Source of the DNA: a virus
IMG/VR virus record: IMGVR_UViG_3300044825_003378
Coordinates: 1 to 26,633 of that record
Direction: 5' to 3' (one strand)
DNA: 26,633 nt
The position numbers were made by a program, and so were the translations under genes. Below are positions 13,354 through 20,771 of this stretch, in pieces (position 1 is the first letter of the stretch; the number at the start of each line of letters is the position of its first letter). A model generated the notes under the pieces. The model saw only the letters and a program-made list of their open reading frames with translations, did no database searches and was not told where the DNA came from.

Positions 13354-14292
13354 TCAGGTCCCCTGGTGGGTGCCCTCCGTGCCGGCCTGCTCCCGCCGCT
13401 GCGTGCGGGCGTGCAGGTGCCCCACCGCTTGCTTCAGGTGCGCCAGGGCCAGCGCGTTCTCGTTGCACTTGTAGGGCCCAGCCTGGAAGCCCTCCATGCG
13501 GTCGATCACCACCGCCAGCAAGGCCTCGTGCGTGATGCCGTTGACGCCGACCTCGGCGATCGGCCCGTTCTGGAACAGCAGCGTGCTGTGCCGCGCCGGC
13601 TGGCCGTAGCGCCGCACGAACGGACACGACGGGTTGCTGGCGGTGTCGAAGCCGCGGATCTCGAACAGGTGGCTGGCGCCGCCGCTGCCCGGTGCGTCGA
13701 GCACGCGGATCTCCAGACGGCGGTTCGCCTCGTTCACCTCGTGCGTGGTCACGAAACGCACCGGGTCCGGCTCCGGCTCCGGCGCCTTCATGGGCTGCAC
13801 CTCGGGACGCTCGTCGCGCTGCCGGCGCAGCTCGATGATGCCCTTCTGCAGCGTCTCGGCCTCGATGCCAGCGTCGGCCAGCGCGCTCAGCGCCATCGTG
13901 ATCGACGCAAACAAAGCACTGGCCTCGTCGGGGCTCGTCGGCGGCCGGTTCAGGTCGAGCTCGACGTAGCCCTTCTCAAACGCCTCCGCAGGCGACCACG
14001 ACTCGTAGCCGTCGGCGTAGCGCACGAAGTAGCCGCCAGGCTCGGCGCGCTTCTCCTTCACCCACTGCGCCGACACCACGACCTGCGCGCCGCTGTCCAC
14101 CGGCTCCAGGGCCAGCGTGTAGCTGCTGCCGTCGCCGATCGGACCCATGGCGACGATCTTCGCCGCGGTCACGGTCTTGATGCTGCGGAAGGCGCGCGGC
14201 AGCGCCACCACCGGCGCTGGCTGGCTCGGGTTGGGGTTGTTCGGTTCGGCTTGGGTTGGCTCGGCCGTCGTCTGCGTCTCGTTCTCGGTCAT
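13354..14292 (-). CDS. Fusion protein with C-terminal Acb2/Tad1-like domain (putative anti-CBASS/anti-Thoeris sponge)
   Basis: A 312-residue protein, started at ATG 14292 (MTENETQTT) with GAGGAG in front; a GTG at 14304 is the alternative. Residues 1-30 are a Pro/Thr/Asn linker. Residues 65-112 contain GGYFVRYADGYESWSPAEAFEKGYVEL, shown here only as a motif span (86-112). A helical part lies at 120-165. Residues 180-212 (VTTHEVNEANRRLEIRVLD) are a beta region. Residues 240-311 carry FQNGPIAEVGVNGITHEALL, then VVIDRMEGFQAGPY, then ENALALAHLKQAV and end R-E-x-x-x-x-E-G-T-H-Q. That last block matches the helical hairpin of Acb2/Tad1 proteins, which sequester cyclic-nucleotide alarm signals of CBASS and Thoeris defence. 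The family call rests on recalled pattern; ligand is unknown. Confidence 0.72.
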   Translation of the reverse strand: MTENETQTTAEPTQAEPNNPNPSQPAPVVALPRAFRSIKTVTAAKIVAMGPIGDGSSYTLALEPVDSGAQVVVSAQWVKEKRAEPGGYFVRYADGYESWSPAEAFEKGYVELDLNRPPTSPDEASALFASITMALSALADAGIEAETLQKGIIELRRQRDERPEVQPMKAPEPEPDPVRFVTTHEVNEANRRLEIRVLDAPGSGGASHLFEIRGFDTASNPSCPFVRRYGQPARHSTLLFQNGPIAEVGVNGITHEALLAVVIDRMEGFQAGPYKCNENALALAHLKQAVGHLHARTQRREQAGTEGTHQGT

Positions 14293-14300
14293 CGTTCTCC

Positions 14301-14711
14301 TCACTCAGTTGGGGCAACCGGCGAAGTGCCGGCGGCCATGTTCGTTGCGGCGTGCGGGGTCACGTGCACCAGCACGCAGGGCGTGCTCGCATCGCGGACC
14401 TCCACCAGCTCGCCGGCGACGCGGACGAACCGGACGTCGTCGATGTCCCAGGCCCGCGCCACGCCGTCGAGGCCCGCCTTCATCCGCGCGACCAGGTTGT
14501 CGCGGTCGTAGCGCCTGGCGTCCGGCGGCAGGAACTGCAGCAGCACGTCGAAGCGGTCGACGCCGCGCGGCAGCCGCACGCGCTGCTCGAGCACCGACAG
14601 GTAGCACGTGTCGCGGTAGCGCTTCTGGGCGCTTCGCTGCTGCGCCCAGTGTCCGTGCCGCGCGTTCGGCGACAGCGCGTTCGACGGCCATGGCAGGACG
14701 ACGCGCACCAT
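14301..14711 (-). CDS. rusA: RusA-family Holliday-junction resolvase
   Basis: A 136-residue protein starting MVRVVLPWPSNALSPNARHG, by TGATG overlap. The N-terminal LPxPPS/N-like segment, a basic region (WAQQRSAQKRYR) and a beta strand (FDVLLQFLPPDA) lead to RRYDRDNLVARMKAGLDG. Asp69, Asp71 and Asn72 form the D-x-D-N metal site, and a later Asp at 89-92 (WDIDD) completes the acidic cluster, closely matching the spacing of Asp70, Asp72 and Asp91 in E. coli RusA. The dimer cuts four-way junctions, probably clearing branched DNA before packaging. Length fits the family. It lies between DUF3307 and the Acb2-like gene. Confidence 0.88.
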   Translation of the reverse strand: MVRVVLPWPSNALSPNARHGHWAQQRSAQKRYRDTCYLSVLEQRVRLPRGVDRFDVLLQFLPPDARRYDRDNLVARMKAGLDGVARAWDIDDVRFVRVAGELVEVRDASTPCVLVHVTPHAATNMAAGTSPVAPTE

Positions 14712-15061
14712 CACTGCACCAGCCACAGCGCCAGCACATAGGACGCCTTGCACCAGACGTGCAGTACCTGGTCGAAGCTGAAGCCAATGGCTCCACGACA
14801 CTTTGCGTAGTCGATCGCGAAGTGCATCGCGAACTCGACGACTCCGAAGAGCAGCCCAGCCGCGGGGCCGCACCGCCACGCAAACGCACCGGCAACGGCT
14901 CCGGCGTGGATAGCAGCGTGCGCCCCCATTGCCCACGGCCACGGGACACCAGGAAGCGGCTGTGCAGGGTTCTTCGCCTTTGCGAGGAAGTCGCCCTGCA
15001 GTGGGTAGTCGCACACCGCGTGGGCAACCAACAGCGACAGAAACAGAATCGCGTGCTCCAT
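14711..15061 (-). CDS. DUF3307-like integral membrane protein
   Basis: A 116-residue protein starting at the ATG at 15061, which overlaps the methylase stop (TGATG); a GTG one codon upstream is the alternative. It reads MEHAILFLSLLVAHAVCDYPLQGDFLAKAKNP. The V-A-H-x-x-x-D-Y-P-L-Q-x-D pattern is the signature of DUF3307 proteins. Three to four hydrophobic segments follow, including AAIHAGAVAGAFAW, AGLLFGVVEFAMHFAIDY and SYVLALWLVQ. The conserved His and Asp residues inside the membrane region are kept. Function of the family is not known. It is unusual in a methylase-resolvase neighbourhood. Confidence 0.75.
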   Translation of the reverse strand: MEHAILFLSLLVAHAVCDYPLQGDFLAKAKNPAQPLPGVPWPWAMGAHAAIHAGAVAGAFAWRCGPAAGLLFGVVEFAMHFAIDYAKCRGAIGFSFDQVLHVWCKASYVLALWLVQ

Positions 15062-15996
15062 CACCCACCTCCCGTGTTGCCAAACCGATCCATCAACTCG
15101 GCAAATGCAGTCGCCGCCACCGCCGGAACCTGCGAGTTCCCGAGCGATCGCAGTCGGTCCACGCGAGCGGGAACCCCATGAGCCACTCGACCCACGCGGG
15201 GTTCAGTTGCCCAACCTGCTCGGACAGCGGTCGGCTGTTGTTCGCGTGCGTCGCGTCGCTGGCCTTGCCGCTGCGCCAGTCGCGCGCGGTCGGCGTCGCC
15301 AGCATCACCATGCCGCGCAGCGTCAGGTTGCCGCGACCGAAGTGCGTCCCTCCCTTCGACGCGTCCGATGTTAGTGGCGTTGGCCACAGCCGCACGAAGT
15401 CCGTCAGCGTCGTCCCAGCGTTGCGAGGCCGCGATCCCGGGGCACGCTTCACCGTGAGGTTCGCAGTCGCGCGCGAATCCGCAGCCAGCGGCGTCGGCAC
15501 TACGGGCAAGCAGCCAAAGCCGCTTCCGCCGGTGCGGGGCGCCGACGTCGGCAGCCGAACGCACGCACCACTCCGCATCGAACCCGAGTTCGGCCAGCGA
15601 TCCGAGAACGCGATCGAGCCCCCGAACAAGCAGCCCTGCGACGTTCTCCACGAAGACGTAGCGTGGTCCCACTTCGCGAATGACGCGGAGCATCTCCCAC
15701 CAGAGTCCACTGCGCGCTCCGTCGAGGCCGGCCCGCTTGCCGGCTTCGCTGATGTCCTGGCACGGGAAGCCGCCGGCAACGACGTCGACTCGGTCTCGCC
15801 AGGCGGTTCCGTCGAAGGTTCGGATGTCGTCATGGATCGGGAAGGACTCAAGGATTCCATCGCGCTGCCGAGTCTCGAGAACGCGCCGGCAGTAGGGATC
15901 GATCTCGACCGCACCGACGCATCGGTGACCGAGCAGAAGGCCACCGAGGATTCCTCCGCCGATGCCGGCAAACAGGTGAAGCTCGCGGAGGGTCAT
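15061..15996 (-). CDS. DNA (cytosine-5) methyltransferase, Dcm-like
   Basis: A 311-residue enzyme that methylates cytosine C5 using S-adenosylmethionine. Motif I is LHLFAGIGGG (7-16). Motif II has VEIDP (about 30-34). Motif IV is GGFPCQDIS with nucleophile Cys79. Motif VI is VENV (116-119). Motif VIII is PHRRKRLWLLA (154-164). The target recognition region, about 170-280, is fairly short, and motifs IX-X end with LRSLGNSQVPAVAATAF. All catalytic parts are present. No restriction enzyme is adjacent, so it is probably a solitary phage methylase that protects phage DNA or alters regulation. The start follows the usual overlap with an upstream 14-codon frame. Target sequence cannot be read from the protein. 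Confidence 0.92.
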   Translation of the reverse strand: MTLRELHLFAGIGGGILGGLLLGHRCVGAVEIDPYCRRVLETRQRDGILESFPIHDDIRTFDGTAWRDRVDVVAGGFPCQDISEAGKRAGLDGARSGLWWEMLRVIREVGPRYVFVENVAGLLVRGLDRVLGSLAELGFDAEWCVRSAADVGAPHRRKRLWLLARSADAAGCGFARDCEPHGEACPGIAASQRWDDADGLRAAVANATNIGRVEGRDALRSRQPDAARHGDAGDADRARLAQRQGQRRDAREQQPTAVRAGWATEPRVGRVAHGVPARVDRLRSLGNSQVPAVAATAFAELMDRFGNTGGG

Positions 15997-16037
15997 GGCG
16001 GCGCGACGCCTCCGCCGTTGCCAATGACGATCACCAT
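15993..16037 (-). CDS. Possible 14-residue coupling ORF between secreted protein and methylase
   Basis: ATG at 16037 overlaps the end of the secreted-protein gene, encodes MVIVIGNGGGVAPP and stops with TGA inside the ATGA that starts the methylase. It bridges the 34-base gap exactly. It may serve translational coupling rather than make a useful peptide. The evidence is only the two overlap junctions, so chance is possible. Confidence 0.3.
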   Translation of the reverse strand: MVIVIGNGGGVAPP

Positions 16038-17890
16038 GGCGCCCCCGGCGCGATCCAGCGCGTGTGCTTCGGCTCGTTCGCGCTCGGGCGCAGCTGTGCC
16101 AGGATGGCCTTCGCCTTCGCGTTGCCGGGCTCGTGGCGCAGCACCACGCACGGCGCCAGCGGCATTCCGTAGAACGCGAACCCCTCACTGAACGTGCCGC
16201 CGGCGCCACCAGGCTCCGCCAGCAGCCCGCTCTCGCAGCACACCCAGCGCCCGCCGACCTGGCGCCAGGCGTCGTCGAGCACTCGCCGCGCTGCGCGAAG
16301 GGCCACCGCGCGCGCGGCCGGCAGTCCGAACTGCTCGCCGGCCAGGTCGAGGCCGTAGGCGCCGAGGGCCTGCTGCCATGGGATCCACCGCCGGCCGGCG
16401 CCGAGCCGAGGGTCGTCGACGCGCACGTCCCAGATGCTCCACTGGGCCACGTCTAGTTTTGGCACCAGGACTGAGGCGACGCGCTGCGCGTAGTGCGCGC
16501 GCACCGCGGCCGCCGCGCCGCGGTCCTCGAGCTCGCGCCACAGGTGCACCGCCAGGATGCCCTCCCAGCCAACCGCACGCGCCGCGAACGGCTCGCTGGT
16601 CGACCAGCCCGGCTGCGTGGTCCACTGCAGCGGGTAGAGCACCGCCAGCTGGCGCAGCAGCTGCTGGCACGCCGGCGAGCCGGTGAGGCGCGCGCCGGCG
16701 GCGAGCGTCGCGAACATCGCGTGTTCGACGTCGGGCCCCCAAAATCCGTTCGCCGCGGCGACGTCGAGGTTCGCCGGCTTGCCCAGCCGATCGGGCGACA
16801 CGCCCGTGTGCCAGTGCGGCCGCCCATCCCAGCACACCAGCTGCGGGTGCCGCGCACCGTCGAGCATTGACCCGTCGGCCTCGCGGTGCTGGATCGGGCG
16901 CGCAGCGAGCTTCAGCGCGCTCAGGTAGGCCACCAGCTCAGCGCCGACCCCGCCGGGCAGCAGCGCCTCGCCGCGCGTGAACACGCTGTCCTCCTGCTCG
17001 CCTGCAGAGGGGCTCGCGCTCGCCGGCCCGCACACTGCCGGCTCCCACGTGTGCAGGCGCCGCACAGCCTCAGGCAGCAGCCCAGCGGCCCACGCGCGCG
17101 CGTTGAACGACGGCAGGTAGACCGGGTTGCCGTTCGCCAGCAGCTTCCCGATGCCCACTCCCACGACGCCCATCTGCGCATCAGCAACCACCGAACCGAA
17201 GTCCGCCACGCTCTGCAGCTTCGCCGGCCACACGAACGTCACCGGGACGGCCCGTGCCTGGCCATCGGCTAGCACCGTCCCTGGTGCCAGCAGCGGACCC
17301 GAACCGCCCGGCACCGCGACGATCGCGGACCCAAAACCCACGGTGAAGCCGTTGGGCACGACCGCGGCCATCGCTGGTACGGCAGGGTTGCTCGCCGCGA
17401 CCAGGACCTCGCCGCGCGCCCAGCCAGGCACGTCGGGATACCACACCAGCCAGAGGTCGACGCACAGCATCGGCTCAGCCGGCGTCGGCCGAGCGCGCAT
17501 ATGCACCAGCCAGCCAGCACCGTCGGCGGCCAGCGACACGAGTTGCAGCGGCGTGCCGGAGACGGTCGCCCAGCCGCCGAAGAACGCCGTCGGCGACGCC
17601 GGCAGGCCGCCCAGCGACCACGCCGCCGGCTGCGCGGCGGCCAGGTCGACGGTCAGCTTGCCGCCGGGCGGCAGCGACACCCGCAAGTCGACGACGCGAG
17701 TGTCGAGGCCCACCGCGCGCCCGACGACGAACAGCGTGTCGCCGACGCGGCCCACCTGGCGCGGGGGCGCCTGGTCGACCGTGACCCGCTTCCAGCCGAC
17801 GAACGGCGTCGGCGCAAGGTTCTCGATCCGCACGACCTGCGCGCGCAGCGCGGCGGCGAACACGAACAGCAACAGGAACACCCTAGCCAT
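16031..17890 (-). CDS. Large secreted protein of unknown function (phage cargo)
   Basis: A 619-residue protein with an AGGAGG ribosome-binding site six bases before the ATG at 17890. MARVFLLLFVFAAALRAQ is a clean signal peptide, probably cut before or near Gln18. Residues 18-260 are beta-rich (VRIENLAPTPFVGWKRVTVD, LRVSLPPGGKLTVDLAAA, VHMRARPTPAEPMLCVDLWL). Residues 330-600 are mostly helical with repeated Trp and aromatic motifs (HWHTGVSPDRLG, GFWGPDVEHAMFATLAAGARL, YPLQWTTQPGW, AVGWEGILAVHLWRELEDRG), a layout like an alpha/alpha-barrel glycan-active enzyme, but I see no diagnostic catalytic motif. It sits between a small helical protein and the methylase. It would leave the cytoplasm, so it may alter the host surface or act in superinfection exclusion. 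Host-derived cargo is likely. Confidence 0.75.
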   Translation of the reverse strand: MARVFLLLFVFAAALRAQVVRIENLAPTPFVGWKRVTVDQAPPRQVGRVGDTLFVVGRAVGLDTRVVDLRVSLPPGGKLTVDLAAAQPAAWSLGGLPASPTAFFGGWATVSGTPLQLVSLAADGAGWLVHMRARPTPAEPMLCVDLWLVWYPDVPGWARGEVLVAASNPAVPAMAAVVPNGFTVGFGSAIVAVPGGSGPLLAPGTVLADGQARAVPVTFVWPAKLQSVADFGSVVADAQMGVVGVGIGKLLANGNPVYLPSFNARAWAAGLLPEAVRRLHTWEPAVCGPASASPSAGEQEDSVFTRGEALLPGGVGAELVAYLSALKLAARPIQHREADGSMLDGARHPQLVCWDGRPHWHTGVSPDRLGKPANLDVAAANGFWGPDVEHAMFATLAAGARLTGSPACQQLLRQLAVLYPLQWTTQPGWSTSEPFAARAVGWEGILAVHLWRELEDRGAAAAVRAHYAQRVASVLVPKLDVAQWSIWDVRVDDPRLGAGRRWIPWQQALGAYGLDLAGEQFGLPAARAVALRAARRVLDDAWRQVGGRWVCCESGLLAEPGGAGGTFSEGFAFYGMPLAPCVVLRHEPGNAKAKAILAQLRPSANEPKHTRWIAPGAPW

Positions 17891-18485
17891 CTCTGCCTCC
17901 TGCCGGCGTGGCCGGCGTCTTGAATCGCATCTGGTCGCGGAACGTTCGGCGGCGCTCCGCCTCGTCGTTGCCGTCGTCGCCCCCCTGCAGCGGCCGTCTG
18001 GGGCCGCGTGGCCGCAGCTCACGACCGCGGGCAATCAGTGCCTCGAGCACGTCGAGGTCAACGCCCATGTCCGCGGCGACGGTGGCGCGCGACTTGCCCT
18101 CGACGACGACCAACGCGAACGCGACTACCGCGTTGAAGTCACGGGCCCACCGGGCCCGATCCTCGCCTTCGGTCGGCCCTCGCTGGTACGGCCGGTCGCC
18201 GAACGCTCGGCATGCCTCGGCAGCGCGCCGCGCCTTCGCCGCCGCGACTTCGCGGAGGTCGGCAAGCCGTGGCGCCCGCTTCGCCGGATCGGCCAGCAGC
18301 GAGGCCAGGACGCGCGCAGGCGAGCCGCTGGCGACCGTCTGCCGGCAATGCTCGGCGAGCAGCGAGACATCCGCCGCGGTGACCCCGTCGGCCAGCAGGA
18401 CCTGCGCCAGCTCGAGCCGCTGGTCGGGGAACCCCGCGTGCACGTCGGCCACGCGCAGCTCGTCGACGATCAGGTCGAGCGTCAT
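17883..18485 (-). CDS. Helical protein partnered with the DUF1376 gene
   Basis: A 200-residue protein starting MTLDLIVDELRVADVHAGF, by ATGA overlap with the DUF1376 gene, and overlapping the secreted-protein gene by eight bases. It is alpha-helical, with RLADLREVAAAKARRAAEACR and a helix-turn-helix-like segment KSRATVAADMGVDLDVLEALIARG. The C-terminus is basic and disordered (RGPRRPLQGGDDGNDE, RDQMRFKTPATP). Small helical partners of DUF1376/YdaU-type proteins often act in replication initiation or helicase loading. That role here is inferred from the neighbour only. Confidence 0.65.
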   Translation of the reverse strand: MTLDLIVDELRVADVHAGFPDQRLELAQVLLADGVTAADVSLLAEHCRQTVASGSPARVLASLLADPAKRAPRLADLREVAAAKARRAAEACRAFGDRPYQRGPTEGEDRARWARDFNAVVAFALVVVEGKSRATVAADMGVDLDVLEALIARGRELRPRGPRRPLQGGDDGNDEAERRRTFRDQMRFKTPATPAGGRDG

Positions 18486-19087
18486 TGGGCGACCTTCCGC
18501 AGCACGGAGCCAGCGACGTCGCCGGCGAGCTGCGAACCGCCCCTCGGAGTACTAACACCCTCCCCCTTCTGGTTCTGGGACACAGAGGAACCACCATCCA
18601 TCCTCCCATCCATTCTGGCAGTGGAAGTGGAAGTGGAAGGCTTGCCTCCTGCTTGACCCTCTGCTTGGGGTTCTGGTTGCCCTCTGCTTGACCCTCTGCT
18701 TGGGTCTCCGCTTGCCCGCTGCTCGGCGCTCCGCTGGCCTCCTGCTTGGCCTCGCGCTCGCATCTCGGCAGCTTTCCGGTGGCGCTCGGCCCGCTCGTGC
18801 TCCAGCCGTTGGTTGATGAGTCGCCCGGGAGTCCCAGGCAATCTGACCCAGCAACGCGACAGCATGGGCGACCAGACCCGCGCGAACACTTCGTCGGACG
18901 CAGACAGCAGCCCGAGCAAGCCCCGGATCTCGACCTCGGAGGCGGGAATGCTCCCGTGCAACCAGGCGAAGCAGAGCAGCCTCACATAGGCGCCCTGCTG
19001 TTCCAGGGTCAGGCAGCTGACCTCGTCCGACGTCATCCACGTCCCGGCGTAGAACAGGAACGCCGGATCCTTCGGAGTGCTGACCAT
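18482..19087 (-). CDS. DUF1376 (YdaU-type) replication-associated protein
   Basis: A 201-residue protein started at ATG 19087 (TGATG overlap). Residues 8-85 match the DUF1376 domain: PAFLFYAGTWMTSDEVSCLT, LEQQGAYVRLLCFAWLHGSIP, then GLLSASDEVFARVW and GRLINQRLEHERAE. This winged-helix-like domain is found in phage and prophage proteins near replication initiation genes. From about residue 95 the chain is a Gly/Ser/Gln-rich linker with short repeats (STSTSTARMDGRMDGG). No ATPase motif is present, so it would be a DNA-binding initiator rather than a helicase. Confidence in the domain is good; the replication role is family knowledge. Confidence 0.82.
   Translation of the reverse strand: MVSTPKDPAFLFYAGTWMTSDEVSCLTLEQQGAYVRLLCFAWLHGSIPASEVEIRGLLGLLSASDEVFARVWSPMLSRCWVRLPGTPGRLINQRLEHERAERHRKAAEMRARGQAGGQRSAEQRASGDPSRGSSRGQPEPQAEGQAGGKPSTSTSTARMDGRMDGGSSVSQNQKGEGVSTPRGGSQLAGDVAGSVLRKVAQ
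18607..18704. repeat. Short direct repeats in the DUF1376 linker
   Basis: TTGACCCTCTGCTTGGG occurs exactly twice (18653-18669 and 18688-18704), with further CCTCTGCTTG and CCTGCTTG copies nearby. A run of GTGGAA units lies near 18621-18639 and encodes alternating Ser and Thr. All fall in the disordered C-terminal part of the DUF1376 protein, so slippage would only lengthen or shorten the linker when in frame. Confidence 0.7.
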
Positions 19088-19395
19088 CAGCCCCTCCTCC
19101 GCTCCTGGATCGCTTCGAACCAGGCGCCATCGACAACCACCGGCCTCGCCACGGCGTCGCGCAGGCCGGCAATGCGCGCACGCAGGCCTGCAGCCACGGA
19201 CGGCGGCAGGCGCAGGGCCAGGTTGGCGGCGAGCTCGGTGGCGTGGTGCTCCCCCGCGCCGACCGCGAACTCGACGCCGGCACGCATGCCCGCGTCGAAG
19301 GCCTCGCGCATGATCTGCGCGACCATGGCGACCTGGTCGTCGATCCACCGCGCGTCGTCGCTGGTGGCCGACCAGACTTCCTTGGGCGTCCTCAT
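19087..19395 (-). CDS. Small helical hypothetical protein
   Basis: A 102-residue protein starting MRTPKEVWSATSDDARWIDD at ATG 19395, overlapping the upstream stop (ATGA) and the downstream start (TGATG). Two long helices are likely: VAMVAQIMREAFDAGMRAGVE and ELAANLALRLPPSVAAGLRA. There is no membrane segment or cysteine pair. The gene lies between the RdgC-like pair and DUF1376. No known family recognised. Confidence 0.6.
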   Translation of the reverse strand: MRTPKEVWSATSDDARWIDDQVAMVAQIMREAFDAGMRAGVEFAVGAGEHHATELAANLALRLPPSVAAGLRARIAGLRDAVARPVVVDGAWFEAIQERRRG

Positions 19396-20144
19396 AGGCG
19401 CGCCTTCCTGCCGCCCTTCGGCACTTTCTCGTCCTTCGCCGGCTTCGCCTTGTGCTTCTTGCCGGCGGCCATCCACTCGGCGATCTCGGCGCACCACTTC
19501 GGCCAGTCCTTGCCGATTCGCGCGCGCACGAACTGCGCGAACAGCTCCTCCATGATCGTCAGCAGCTCCAGCCAGTTCTGGGTGCGTTCGAAGGAGTGGT
19601 CGTATGCCGTCTCGTTGTCGAGGCGGTCGTCGGGCAGGCGCACGCCGGAGAACACCCAGCGGCCGGCGTCCAGCACGACGGTCCACTGGTCGAGAGACGT
19701 CGCCACCAGCAGCCGCGCCTTCGCCAGGCGGTGGCCGCTGCGCAGCGCCTGGCGCGCTTCGGCCGTGCGCGTCGGCACGCCGAACCGAAGGCTCTGCCTG
19801 GTGTCGTCGTCGCTGAGCGGCGCGAACTCGATCAGGTCGTCGATCGCGACCCCGACCACCAGGCCGCGGTGCAGCGTGAACTCGCCGCCGTCGATCTCCC
19901 ACCGGAACCACAGCCAAAGCAAGAACTCCTCGCCGAGGAACTGGTGGGTCACGTCGAAGCCGAACGACTGCTGCTGTTGCTCGGGGGCAGGCTCCGGCTT
20001 CAGGCCAGCAGCCTCGAGCGCCTGGCGGATCGCGCCGCGCACCGCCCGCTTCGACTCCTTGGGGTGGACCACGACGGCTCGGCTGTCGGCGCCGACGACC
20101 GTGGGAGCTGGCTTGCCCAGCACGACAGTGCGCTTGGGCTTCAT
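19392..20144 (-). CDS. Probable second half of an RdgC-like protein
   Basis: A 250-residue protein from ATG 20144 (MKPKRTVVLGKPAPTVVG), overlapping the RdgC-like stop (ATGA). After a basic N-terminus and a Gln run, residues 70-235 contain HQFLGEEFLLWLWFRWEIDG, AIDDLIEFAPL, RTAEARQALRSGHRLAKARL and a Trp/Val strand (DQWTVVLDAGRWVFSGVRLPD). The pattern FLG-x-EFL-x-WLWF together with (E)AR-x-AL-x-x-G and the strand after it recalls the C-terminal half of long RdgC-like proteins of some bacteria. I infer that these two genes are one RdgC-like protein encoded in two pieces. The last 30 residues are Lys-rich. Confidence 0.6.
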   Translation of the reverse strand: MKPKRTVVLGKPAPTVVGADSRAVVVHPKESKRAVRGAIRQALEAAGLKPEPAPEQQQQSFGFDVTHQFLGEEFLLWLWFRWEIDGGEFTLHRGLVVGVAIDDLIEFAPLSDDDTRQSLRFGVPTRTAEARQALRSGHRLAKARLLVATSLDQWTVVLDAGRWVFSGVRLPDDRLDNETAYDHSFERTQNWLELLTIMEELFAQFVRARIGKDWPKWCAEIAEWMAAGKKHKAKPAKDEKVPKGGRKARL

Positions 20145-20758
20145 GCGGTCCTCCCGGCCTGCGACCAACGCACGGGGTGCAGCTCCTCGATCGCCTTCGC
20201 GTCGCTGCGCTCCAGGCGATCCAGGGCGACCTCGCGCGGGCCCAGCGGCTGCAGCTCGACGCCGAACGACTCGCGGAAGGCCTTCGCGAACGCCTCGCGG
20301 TGCGACTTCGACCCTGAGAAGACGATCGCGCGGTCCTTTGTCACGAACAGCAGGCCGTCGACGTTCGTCGTCTTCGGCAGCACGCGCGGCATCAGCTTCT
20401 CGAGCAGGTCGTGTTTCAGCTCGCGGCGCTCCCGCGCGTTCAGGGCCAGGCCCTTCGCCCGCTTCGCCGCCGCCAGGTGCATCGCCAGCTGCGACGCCGG
20501 CAGCTTCTTCGTGTCGATCCGCAGGCGCAGCCAGATGCCGCCGCCCGTGTCCATGTCCTCGATCGCGTGGGTATCGCCACTCGGGTCCTCGGGCGTGACC
20601 CAGCCCGACGACACCGCCTCGTCGGCCGCGTTCTCGATCGTGCGGAACCGGCAACGGGCGAGCGCCGCGGCGAATGCCGGCTCGCCGGGCTCGATACGGT
20701 GCTTCGGCGGTAACAGGAAGGCAGCGAAGGTGCCGCTGCGGCGAAGGGTCGATTGCAT
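20141..20758 (-). CDS. rdgC: RdgC-like recombination-associated protein (N-terminal half type)
   Basis: A 205-residue protein with AGGA before the ATG at 20758. It contains ENAADEAVSSGWVTPEDP, WLRLRIDTKKLPASQLAMHL, NARERRELKHDLLEKLMPRV and LPKTTNVDGLLFVTKDRAIV, followed by AFAKAFRESFGVELQPLGP. The G-W-V-x-P, then (K/R)-x-(L/V)-P, then E-R-R-E-L-K-x-x-x-x-E-x-L-M-P-R order is that of RdgC, a DNA-binding ring protein that limits RecA activity. E. coli RdgC has about 300 residues; this is shorter. It probably works with the overlapping downstream gene in phage recombination. Confidence 0.8.
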   Translation of the reverse strand: MQSTLRRSGTFAAFLLPPKHRIEPGEPAFAAALARCRFRTIENAADEAVSSGWVTPEDPSGDTHAIEDMDTGGGIWLRLRIDTKKLPASQLAMHLAAAKRAKGLALNARERRELKHDLLEKLMPRVLPKTTNVDGLLFVTKDRAIVFSGSKSHREAFAKAFRESFGVELQPLGPREVALDRLERSDAKAIEELHPVRWSQAGRTA

Positions 20759-20771
20759 GGTTTCCTCGAGG

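Noticed and set aside
11980-14511. 843-residue plus-strand open frame
   Set aside because: It runs antisense to both terminase subunits and the Acb2-like gene; composition is that of a shadow frame.
15061-15996. Restriction-modification system
   Set aside because: No endonuclease, specificity or Vsr-type gene is adjacent; the neighbours are membrane, secreted and resolvase genes.
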